NCBI GenBank assembly: GCA_934101745.1
Contig: CAKOSD010000021.1
Coordinates: forward strand, 1 to 11,462
Reading direction: 5' to 3'
From: an uncultured Bacilli bacterium
GTDB taxonomy: Bacteria > Bacillota_I > Bacilli_A > RF39 > UBA660
Length of the DNA stretch: 11,462 bases
Shown: in pieces, positions 5,731-11,462 of the stretch
Numbering within the stretch: the first letter of the stretch is position 1
Layout of the letters: each line of letters begins with the position of its first letter
Program-made: the position numbers and the translations under genes
Notes under the pieces: model-generated
Told to the model about the DNA's origin: nothing
The model's database searches: none
What the model saw: the letters and a program-made list of their open reading frames with translations, nothing else

Positions 5731-5844
5731 ATGCTAAGCCCAAAATTAGAAACAGAAAGATTAATATTAGGAAGATATGAAGAATCTGATATTGATATGC
5801 AATATGAAGTATTAACTGATAATAGATTGGCAGAATATATTTGA
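5731..5844 (+). pseudogene. Truncated GNAT acetyltransferase (N-terminal 37 residues)
   Basis: ATG 5731, preceded by AGGAG, opens a 37-codon frame reading LETERLILGRYEESDIDMQY and then a TGA at 5842-5844. LETERLILRR-type sequence is the standard start of RimJ/RimL-like GNAT acetyltransferases, which transfer acetyl from acetyl-CoA and are usually about 170 residues long. The acetyl-CoA-binding core is entirely missing. Reading on past the stop, no GNAT-like sequence continues in any frame before the NUDIX gene begins 40 bases later. The rest was therefore deleted, not just interrupted by one stop. The intact ribosome site and clean frame suggest the loss was fairly recent. Confidence 0.75.
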
Positions 5845-5883
5845 AAATTGAGTTGTTTTTATATATATTAATTGGAGTGGATT

Positions 5884-6480
5884 ATGAGTAATAGAGAAAT
5901 TTTAGAAAATATAAAGGCTATGACCTCTGAAGAAAAAAGAAGTATTGATTATGGGGTATTAAAAGAAATAATAAAAGAATTATCACCTGATGAGATAATA
6001 AAACTTAGTAATATCATTGGTTATCCCGTGTTTACTAGAATGTGTATGGGAGAATTAAAACATCGTTTTGTTTTACTACAAGATGGAGCAGCAGCGATAA
6101 TTGTTAACAGTAAGGGGCAAATTTTATTGCAGAGTAGAGCCGATAGAGATAAATGGGGCTTACCGGGTGGTTGTCAAGAATTAGGAGAACGATTTCAAGA
6201 TACTATAATTAGAGAAATAAAAGAAGAAACTAATTTAGATGTTAGAGAAGAAGATTTAGAGTTAATTGAAGTAGTTTCTGGCGCATCGCGAAGAAATAGT
6301 TATCCTAATGGTGATGTTGTTATTAATAATACCGTTCTTTATTGTATAAAAAGATATAGTGGAAATTTAAAATGGGATAGTGAATCAAAAGATATGCGTT
6401 TTTGGGATATAAATAATTTACCAGTTAATCAAAATGATCCTGATTTGATAGACATTTATATAAGAAAATTAAAGAAATAA
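5884..6480 (+). CDS. NUDIX hydrolase with helical N-terminal extension
   Basis: From ATG 5884 (GGAG six bases upstream; a TTG at 5872 is an unlikely alternative) the product is 198 aa. Residues 1-60 form a charged, probably helical extension, followed by the NUDIX fold: DGAAAIIVNSKGQILLQSR (67-85), KWGLPGG (90-96) and the NUDIX box from G96 to L118 with the catalytic REIKEE (110-115). The box fits GX5EX7REUXEEXGU except that asparagine (N117) replaces the last glycine. The metal-binding glutamates are present, so it should hydrolyse a nucleoside diphosphate linked to another group. Family resemblance suggests ADP-ribose, a sugar nucleotide or an NTP, but the sequence does not decide. It is followed after 21 bases by an unrecognised gene, likely in the same transcript. 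A link to the NrtR operon upstream is conceivable but a terminator separates them. Confidence 0.88.
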   Translation: MSNREILENIKAMTSEEKRSIDYGVLKEIIKELSPDEIIKLSNIIGYPVFTRMCMGELKHRFVLLQDGAAAIIVNSKGQILLQSRADRDKWGLPGGCQELGERFQDTIIREIKEETNLDVREEDLELIEVVSGASRRNSYPNGDVVINNTVLYCIKRYSGNLKWDSESKDMRFWDINNLPVNQNDPDLIDIYIRKLKK

Positions 6481-6501
6481 TTAATAGAAGATGGAGGTTT
6501 T

Positions 6502-6972
6502 ATGGAAAAAATAAATTCAGAAAAAATAATTTCGGCCCTTTTTTTATTAGGGTTTGATAAGGTTGATGTATTACTTTATATGTGTGTGCTTGCTAAATTT
6601 ACTCTAGATAATCAAATTGAAGAACGATTTACTTTAGAAGATGAAGATTTTTCTTTTCTTTTTTGTCAAAATATCGAATTTAATGGAAAAGTTTTAGAAA
6701 TTAAAGGAAACGAAGGATTAGATACTACTGTCATGGTCATTGATGGTAAGCCATATTCTTTAAGAAGAATGCTAAAATGTAATGAAAAATTACTGGACCA
6801 GATAAAAAAGTTGGACTTTGAAGAGATTATTAGAAGAAAAATAAACATTATGGGCGAAGATAAAGTATATATTTATAGAAAATTTTTTAGTAGTAAAGAA
6901 ATTGATATAATAAATAAAACTAGTGATTTGACTTTAAGTATGAAAAAGAATAATAAGAATTGCTTTAATTAG
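6502..6972 (+). CDS. Uncharacterised 156-aa protein
   Basis: I do not recognise this protein. It is 156 residues, acidic in the middle (EERFTLEDEDFSFLF near 40-54) and lysine/asparagine-rich at the end. It has no signal peptide, no clear membrane segment beyond a modest hydrophobic stretch near 10-32 (SALFLLGFDKVDVLLYMCVL), and only three cysteines with no metal-site pattern. Alternating helical and strand-like stretches suggest a folded soluble protein. The start ATG 6502 has GGAGG four bases upstream, and the gene follows the NUDIX hydrolase by 21 bases, so the two are probably co-transcribed. Its TAG stop lies inside the loop of the terminator. The consistent ribosome site and gene spacing support a real gene rather than a chance frame. 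Confidence 0.7.
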   Translation: MEKINSEKIISALFLLGFDKVDVLLYMCVLAKFTLDNQIEERFTLEDEDFSFLFCQNIEFNGKVLEIKGNEGLDTTVMVIDGKPYSLRRMLKCNEKLLDQIKKLDFEEIIRRKINIMGEDKVYIYRKFFSSKEIDIINKTSDLTLSMKKNNKNCFN

Positions 6973-6984
6973 AAGGCAATTTTT
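6958..6984 (+). terminator. Intrinsic terminator with the stop codon in its loop
   Basis: AATTGCTTT (6958-6966) pairs with AAGGCAATT (6973-6981) with one G-T wobble, around the loop AATTAG. A T-run continues to 6984. The TAG in the loop is the stop codon of the preceding gene, so the ascending arm encodes that protein's last residues. It closes the NUDIX transcript. Confidence 0.75.
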
Positions 6985-7007
6985 AAATTTAATAGAAGAT
7001 TTTTTTC

Positions 7008-7036
7008 TTAATGTTTGATACAATATGAAATATAAT
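7008..7036 (+). promoter_or_regulatory. Possible promoter of the LRR/radical SAM operon
   Basis: A perfect TATAAT lies at 7031-7036. The best-spaced -35 candidate is TTAATG (7008-7013) at 17 bp, a poor match; TTGATA at 7015-7020 is a better hexamer but too close. Transcription would begin near 7042, downstream of ATG 7039, which supports translation from GTG 7060. Position just after the terminator fits a new transcription unit. Confidence 0.4.
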
Positions 7037-7059
7037 AAATGAAGTATAGGGTGATTAGT

Positions 7060-8778
7060 GTGAAGTTAAATAAAAAAATGATGGGGTTTATTTGGTTGTT
7101 ATTGGTGCCCCTTGTGGTTTTAGCATCTTCTTCTGATGATACGTTTATTTTATTTGCAATAATTACAGAGGCTTTCATAACTATCCACATGACAATTTTT
7201 GTTATTTGGCCTTTATCAAAGTTGCTACCTTTAGATGATAGTCGTAAAGCCTTTTGGATGATGTTTATCTCTAGGGTGGTATTCTTATTGTTTTGCGATT
7301 TCTTTGTGACTCCAGGTGTATATATGTTGGATTTCTTTTTTGTATTTATTGGGGCTTTTATAGTAGTACCAATCGCGGCGGTTGTTAAAAGAAAAGATAA
7401 AATTGATAATAGTAGTAAGGTAAAAGATTTGATTTTATATAACAATAATGTAGAGAAACCTTCTTTAACTCCTTCAATTAGTGATGAAGAAATAAAGATT
7501 AGTGAAAAGAAAAATGAAGAAGTAATTAGAGAGACTATTAAAAATTTAAAATGTCCAAAATGTAATGAAAAATTAAGACCAATTGATAAGTTTTGTCCTA
7601 ATTGTGGTACTGATGTAAAAAAAGAGGTTGAATTGCAAATAAATAATGCCGGTAAAGAAGCTCCAATTATAAAAAAGGAATATGTTTTACCAACTAGTTT
7701 TCCTGATATTTATAATAATTCAGAAAATAATGTTTTAGAAGAATATATAAAAATAGAACTAGTAAAACAAAAAATTGATTTAAATACTAAATTAGTGCCG
7801 TTATCTACTTTAAAACGTAAAAAAGTTTTAAGTATAATATTTTCTATTCTGGTGTTTGTTTATATATCGATGATTTTCTTTCATTTTCCTTTATTAACTT
7901 ATATTGTAGGTATGATTATTTTAATAGTATTCTTTGTAATAAGTAGAAAATTTAATTTAGTTAAAACGATTGCTAAAGAAATAAAGGCTAGACCTACAGA
8001 AAAAATGGATAATATAATTAGTAACACAGTAAATAGTTTAACTGAGGATAATTTATTAACATTTAAAATATGTTCTTTCTTAGTTGCAGTCTTTTTACCA
8101 TTAATGATTTTTATGACTCCCAAAATATTCTATGAAAAACAAGGTGATGGCTATGCAGTTCGTTTCTACGCCTATGGTTTATTAAATTATAAGAGTGCTA
8201 CTATCCCTGAAGAACATAAGGGTAAAAAAGTTATAGCCTTAAGAGGAAATACTTTTTCTAATATGTATTTCTTAGAAAAAGTGACGCTTCCTGATACTAT
8301 AAAAGAGATAAGAGGGCAAGCCTTTAAATATGATTGGAAATTAACTGAAGTTAACATACCTAAATATTTAGAATATTTAGGCGGTGGTGCTTTTTACAAT
8401 TGTATTTCTTTAAAAAAGATAAGTTTACCAGATACTTTAACATATATGGGTGGGGAAACTTTTTATAATGCTACTTCTTTAGAATATGTAAAATTATCGC
8501 GAAATTTAACGGAGATAAGAGGTAATACTTTTGAAAATTGTTATTCGTTAAAAGAAATTGCTATCCCTGATAAGGTTACTAGAATAGGGGGTCATGCTTT
8601 CTATGGTAATCATAATTTAGAAAAAGTAACATTAACTAAAAATAGTAAGCTTACCGAGATTGGTTCTTCAGCATTTAGACAATGTCATAAACTCAAAAAT
8701 ATAAAAATACCTATTCATACGACAGTAAATGATAGAGCCTTTAAAGAAAGTCCAACCAAAGTAAATTATTTTAATTAA
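7060..8778 (+). CDS. Multi-pass membrane protein with zinc ribbon and BspA-type leucine-rich repeats
   Basis: From GTG 7060 the product is 572 aa. It has about four N-terminal membrane segments (8-22, 28-52, 64-83, 89-109), then a zinc ribbon CPKC (165-168) and CPNC (179-182), and a linker. Three more hydrophobic helices follow (about 256-274, 277-296, 338-353). Residues 398-551 are seven leucine-rich repeats of the BspA/LRR_5 type with a 23-residue period (pattern AF-x4-L-x2-V-x-LP-x3-x-I). With the ribbon in the cytoplasm, seven crossings would put the repeats outside, where such repeats usually bind proteins or surfaces. I chose GTG because AGGGTGAT (7048-7055) is upstream and the TATAAT lies just before; ATG 7039 would add seven residues. 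It precedes the maturase gene by 15 bases, so it may be a sensor, anchor or partner of that system. Specific function unknown. Confidence 0.75.
   Translation: MKLNKKMMGFIWLLLVPLVVLASSSDDTFILFAIITEAFITIHMTIFVIWPLSKLLPLDDSRKAFWMMFISRVVFLLFCDFFVTPGVYMLDFFFVFIGAFIVVPIAAVVKRKDKIDNSSKVKDLILYNNNVEKPSLTPSISDEEIKISEKKNEEVIRETIKNLKCPKCNEKLRPIDKFCPNCGTDVKKEVELQINNAGKEAPIIKKEYVLPTSFPDIYNNSENNVLEEYIKIELVKQKIDLNTKLVPLSTLKRKKVLSIIFSILVFVYISMIFFHFPLLTYIVGMIILIVFFVISRKFNLVKTIAKEIKARPTEKMDNIISNTVNSLTEDNLLTFKICSFLVAVFLPLMIFMTPKIFYEKQGDGYAVRFYAYGLLNYKSATIPEEHKGKKVIALRGNTFSNMYFLEKVTLPDTIKEIRGQAFKYDWKLTEVNIPKYLEYLGGGAFYNCISLKKISLPDTLTYMGGETFYNATSLEYVKLSRNLTEIRGNTFENCYSLKEIAIPDKVTRIGGHAFYGNHNLEKVTLTKNSKLTEIGSSAFRQCHKLKNIKIPIHTTVNDRAFKESPTKVNYFN
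8251..8712 (+). repeat. Leucine-rich repeat coding tract, 69-bp period
   Basis: Seven successive 23-residue units (the fifth inter-unit stretch is two residues longer) begin at TFSNMYF, AFKYDWK, AFYNCIS, TFYNATS, TFENCYS, AFYGNHN and AFRQCHK. The DNA units have diverged widely while the hydrophobic positions are kept, so this is an old, selected protein repeat and not a recent tandem duplication. Most units carry an unusual GG or RG pair just before the AF/TF. Confidence 0.8.
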
Positions 8779-8793
8779 AAGTTGAGGTGCAGT

Positions 8794-10536
8794 ATGGAAA
8801 CAACAAAATTTATACATTTATTATATGTACCTACTATGGCATGCAATATGGCTTGTAAATATTGTTATTTAGAAGATAATACTAAAGATGAATTTAAAAA
8901 AATGAAACTTTTAGATACTTTAGAATATGCCATAAATAAATTTAAAGAACAAAATGTTATACCTTTTAATATATCTTTACATGGGGGTGAAGTTACTACT
9001 TTATCCCATAGTGATTTTTATGATTTAATAAAATTTATTAATGATTATTATGATAAAAATAAAGAGTTAATTAGTTCGGCTGGTTTTAAAGTAAGTAAAC
9101 CGCATATAAAAACTAATTTATATGGAATAGATAGACATATAGATACGATAAGAGAGTTTAATGTTTCAGTATCAGGAAGTCTAGATTTACCACTTTCTTT
9201 ACATGATGAATATAGAGTTACTAAAGGTAATGGTAAGACTTTAGATAAGATTTTGAAAAATATTGAATTAATGAAAGATATTCCTAACAAAAAGAAAGTG
9301 TCGGCTACTATTTTTAAAGAACATTATAAGTATTTGGATGCCATAATTAGTGATATAAAGTATTTACATAATAATACTTGCCTAGATATGAATGATTTTA
9401 ATTTTATGATTGGGTTTGATTATAATTCTAATGGCATTTTACATCATATTAGCGAAGAAGAACAACTAGATTTATATAATAGAATGCATCAAGAATTTGA
9501 TAATACCGATTTAGATTATGGCGTTAATGGTCCCTGGTTTGATGAGTTTGGACCGGGATATTGTTCTAATTGTGATAATTGTGGCGAAAAGTTTTTCTTG
9601 CTAGAAAAAAATGGTGATATTTACTCCTGTGTTAGAGGACAGAAAAATCCTAACTACTTTTATGGCAATATTTATAGTAATTCGGTGGCTGAGATATTAG
9701 ATAATGCGCAAAAAATGATATTTAAAAATCATAATATTATGCCTTTTAATAAAGAATGTAGTAAATGTGGATATCTTTATCTTTGTAAAACGGGGTGTCC
9801 TTTTGTTAAAAATACTTATAAAATCAATAAAAGTTATACCTGTTTGTTACAACAAAAAATGTATCAAGATAGAAACTATACTAAAGATATTAATAATGAA
9901 TTTGTTTATGAGTATGTAAAAAAGATGCGTTTAGAAAATCCAAATGAATATTTATCTAATGTTGCTAGGAGTGTAGATTATCCAAGTCTAGAAGAAATAA
10001 TATCTCAAGATAGAAACTTAAAATATATATATGATAAAGATAGTTTTATTTTAGGAATTGATGATAATTATTATAATTTAGAATCGCAGATTATAAAAAA
10101 GAATAGAGATATAGTTTATATAACGGAAGAATCTAAAGTAGAAATATTTATGAAAAAGAATTTAATCAAGGAAGGATGTGATTATCCTGAAAATAATTCT
10201 TTATATATAATGTTATTATCGGGAAATTTAGTTAAATATGGTGATGAGGGAAGAACTAAACAAAGACATATTGCTACTTGGCAAATTTATAAAGGCATTT
10301 TAGATGATGGTCTATCTTTAAAAAGTGATTATTATTGTTATGATATATCTAATTTTATTAAAGAGTATAAGAAGGCTTATTCAATAGATAGTCCTAATAA
10401 TATCTTTTTTACAACGGCTTCTTTAAGAGATTATCATTATACTAAACAAAAAGAAAATGCTTATTATCATATTCAAGCTATAAATTTACCGTTTCAAAAT
10501 ATAGAATTTTATTATATAGATAAGGAGATGTTTTAA
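8794..10536 (+). CDS. Radical SAM/SPASM peptide-maturase-like enzyme with long C-terminal extension
   Basis: From ATG 8794 (GAGGTG just upstream; TTG 8782 rejected) the product is 580 aa. The radical SAM cluster is C17-x3-C21-x2-C24 (ACNMACKYC), followed by the SAM-contacting HGGE (63-66). Residues 257-350 form a SPASM domain that fits the seven-cysteine pattern: C263, G274-x4-C279, C322-x2-C325-x5-C331-x3-C335 and C350, ligands for two auxiliary iron-sulphur clusters. SPASM enzymes are mostly anaerobic peptide or protein modifiers (sulphatase maturases, thioether, C-C crosslink and epimerase-type RiPP enzymes). After the SPASM region about 210 further residues (370-580) do not match any domain I know and contain no cysteine pattern; they may recognise the substrate. 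No N-terminal peptide-recognition domain is visible. The next gene starts one base after its stop and is the leading candidate substrate. Confidence 0.85.
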   Translation: METTKFIHLLYVPTMACNMACKYCYLEDNTKDEFKKMKLLDTLEYAINKFKEQNVIPFNISLHGGEVTTLSHSDFYDLIKFINDYYDKNKELISSAGFKVSKPHIKTNLYGIDRHIDTIREFNVSVSGSLDLPLSLHDEYRVTKGNGKTLDKILKNIELMKDIPNKKKVSATIFKEHYKYLDAIISDIKYLHNNTCLDMNDFNFMIGFDYNSNGILHHISEEEQLDLYNRMHQEFDNTDLDYGVNGPWFDEFGPGYCSNCDNCGEKFFLLEKNGDIYSCVRGQKNPNYFYGNIYSNSVAEILDNAQKMIFKNHNIMPFNKECSKCGYLYLCKTGCPFVKNTYKINKSYTCLLQQKMYQDRNYTKDINNEFVYEYVKKMRLENPNEYLSNVARSVDYPSLEEIISQDRNLKYIYDKDSFILGIDDNYYNLESQIIKKNRDIVYITEESKVEIFMKKNLIKEGCDYPENNSLYIMLLSGNLVKYGDEGRTKQRHIATWQIYKGILDDGLSLKSDYYCYDISNFIKEYKKAYSIDSPNNIFFTTASLRDYHYTKQKENAYYHIQAINLPFQNIEFYYIDKEMF

Positions 10537-10537
10537 A

Positions 10538-10909
10538 ATGTTTGATAAGCCCGAAACTTATGAAGAATTAATTAGAAAAAAACGCTGTGTAGAACTTACT
10601 AAGCATTATAATATTACGAAGGAGGATTTAGAAACTATTTATAACTTTTTAAGAGATAATCCTGATGGCGATATAAGATGTAGTGGTAATTCAATTGTTT
10701 TGATTTTTAAAGATAATACTAACAAAAGTATTGTTATTTCCGCCAATTGTATTGATGCTAATATTGATGGAATTTATTTTAATAATAAAGTATTTAGAAT
10801 ATATCCTCATATATATGTTAGCAGTTCTAGCGGTAGTAGTTGGAGTTCTAGTGGGGGTTCTTCTTCTAATAATAATAACAACAATAATAATAACAATAAT
10901 AATCGTTAG
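10538..10909 (+). CDS. Small protein with Ser/Gly/Trp and poly-Asn tail, candidate SPASM substrate
   Basis: The 123-aa product has two parts. Residues 1-94 look like a compact alpha/beta domain (helices around 6-40, strands SIVLIF, SIVISA, VFRIYPHIYV) with three cysteines (C17, C48, C71) and no signal peptide. Residues 95-123 are a low-complexity tail: SSSSGSSWSSSGGSSS, then twelve asparagines and a final arginine. The start has AAGGAG ten bases upstream and begins one base after the maturase stop, so the two are tightly coupled. A folded leader-like domain with a repetitive C-terminal tail beside a SPASM enzyme is the architecture expected of a peptide or protein modification substrate; that role is inference. 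The alternative is an ordinary small protein with a flexible linker-like end, similar to Ser/Gly-rich tails of some membrane-associated proteins. I recognise no family for the N-terminal domain. Confidence 0.75.
   Translation: MFDKPETYEELIRKKRCVELTKHYNITKEDLETIYNFLRDNPDGDIRCSGNSIVLIFKDNTNKSIVISANCIDANIDGIYFNNKVFRIYPHIYVSSSSGSSWSSSGGSSSNNNNNNNNNNNNR
10868..10903 (+). repeat. Asn-codon tract (12 AAT/AAC codons)
   Basis: Twelve consecutive asparagine codons occur in the order three AAT, two AAC, three AAT, one AAC, three AAT. The mixture of synonymous codons means the run is not a pure slippage microsatellite and may have been kept for its amino acids. Tract length could still vary between strains. 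Confidence 0.85.
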
Positions 10910-10920
10910 GAGTTATAAAA

Positions 10921-11462
10921 ATGCCACTAATATCGGATACTAATCAAAAAAAATTAGAAAAATTAAATATAAATATTAAGACTAAATATATAGTTAATAA
11001 AGAAATTTTAGAAAGAAATACTAATAATAGTAAAAATGATAATATCAAAGATGGTATAAGATGCGAAAAAGATTATTATTATAATAATAAACTACTTTAT
11101 ATAGAAAAAAACTTTGATACCAGAATGCAATATTCCTATATTCAAGGTGATAATAATGATAAAGATTATAAATGTTTAAATTGCGGAATGGTAGGTAAGT
11201 TAAGGAAATTTGTAAATGGGTGTCCTTACTGTCATACGATTTATAATATAGATTACGAAGAAAAAGACTTAGGAAGTAAATACCACTATGATAGAGTATT
11301 AAGAAATCCGGCTTATTTATTTATAACGGGGATTGTTGATTATGTTGTAAGTATCATTTTTATGTATATTTTATTAAAAAATATATCGCGAACTTTTAAT
11401 GAATATGATATTGCTAAAGTGTTTATTTATGGAAGTATTTTAGCCATGATACTTTATTATTT
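10921..11462 (+). CDS. Zinc-ribbon membrane protein, partial (runs off the window)
   Basis: ATG 10921 has AGGAG eight bases upstream (overlapping the previous stop codon) and opens a frame of 180 complete codons with no stop before the window ends. Residues 1-80 are polar and Asn/Lys-rich. A zinc ribbon follows, CLNC (85-88) and CPYC (101-104), then hydrophobic segments at about 133-153 and from 165 to the edge. The order of soluble region, zinc ribbon and membrane helices resembles several Firmicutes membrane proteins whose C-terminal domain lies beyond the helices, including some with a Tim44-like domain, but that part is not visible. It is in line with the maturase and small-tail gene, 11 bases downstream of the latter, and shares the zinc-ribbon-plus-membrane theme with the protein at 7060-8778. 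Function unknown. Confidence 0.8.
   Translation, partial: MPLISDTNQKKLEKLNINIKTKYIVNKEILERNTNNSKNDNIKDGIRCEKDYYYNNKLLYIEKNFDTRMQYSYIQGDNNDKDYKCLNCGMVGKLRKFVNGCPYCHTIYNIDYEEKDLGSKYHYDRVLRNPAYLFITGIVDYVVSIIFMYILLKNISRTFNEYDIAKVFIYGSILAMILYY

Noticed and set aside
7008..7445. Reverse-strand frame of 145 codons
   Set aside because: It lies opposite the start of the membrane LRR gene, has low-complexity hydrophobic composition and no ribosome site; the forward gene has domains and context.
10731..10943. Forward 70-codon frame across the end of the tail-protein gene
   Set aside because: It is the shifted reading of the Asn/Ser codon repeats (giving Ile/Val runs), lacks a ribosome site and overlaps the better-supported frame.
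1..11462. CRISPR arrays, insertion sequences, integrases, rRNA or tRNA genes
   Set aside because: I found no regularly spaced repeats, transposase or integrase motifs, or structural RNA signatures in either strand.

Overview
The window is very AT-rich, with strong Shine-Dalgarno sites, tightly packed same-strand genes, intrinsic terminators with U-runs, and TGG for tryptophan with TGA used as a stop. This fits a low-GC Firmicutes-type bacterium (Bacilli/Clostridia, possibly a host-associated lineage) using the standard code. The species cannot be named from the sequence. Every gene I can support lies on the + strand.

Region 1 (1-697) starts with a broken C-terminal remnant of a SEC-C zinc-tail protein. 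A clear intrinsic terminator and a gene-free AT-rich stretch follow, and the region ends in a strong promoter framed by two copies of the palindrome ATGGTA-N5-TACCAT.

Region 2 (698-5386) is one compact operon whose genes overlap or nearly touch. In order it encodes a PnuC-type vitamin/nucleoside transporter, a nucleoside deoxyribosyltransferase-like protein, a radical SAM enzyme, a CYTH domain fused to a thymidylate-kinase-like P-loop kinase, a Zn-dependent phospholipase C-like or HD-like metalloprotein, an NrtR-type regulator (degenerate Nudix domain plus winged helix), and an RdgB/HAM1-type NTP pyrophosphatase. The regulator's family and the palindromes over the promoter suggest a self-regulated system controlled by ADP-ribose/NAD or a related nucleotide. 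A natural reading is that PnuC imports a (pyridine) nucleoside, the kinase traps it, and the transferase, radical SAM enzyme and metalloprotein remodel it, while RdgB removes unwanted triphosphates. The combination does not match any pathway I recognise.

Region 3 (5387-6984) has a gene-poor stretch with a terminator, a truncated GNAT acetyltransferase remnant, an intact NUDIX hydrolase, an unrecognised 156-aa protein and a terminator.

Region 4 (about 7000 to the end) is a second likely operon. It encodes a membrane protein with a zinc ribbon and BspA-type leucine-rich repeats, a radical SAM/SPASM peptide-maturase-like enzyme with a long extra C-terminal domain, a small protein ending in a Ser/Gly/Trp tract and twelve asparagines, and a zinc-ribbon membrane protein that runs off the window. 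The maturase followed directly by a small protein with a low-complexity tail looks like an undescribed ribosomally synthesised, post-translationally modified peptide (RiPP) or protein-modification system.
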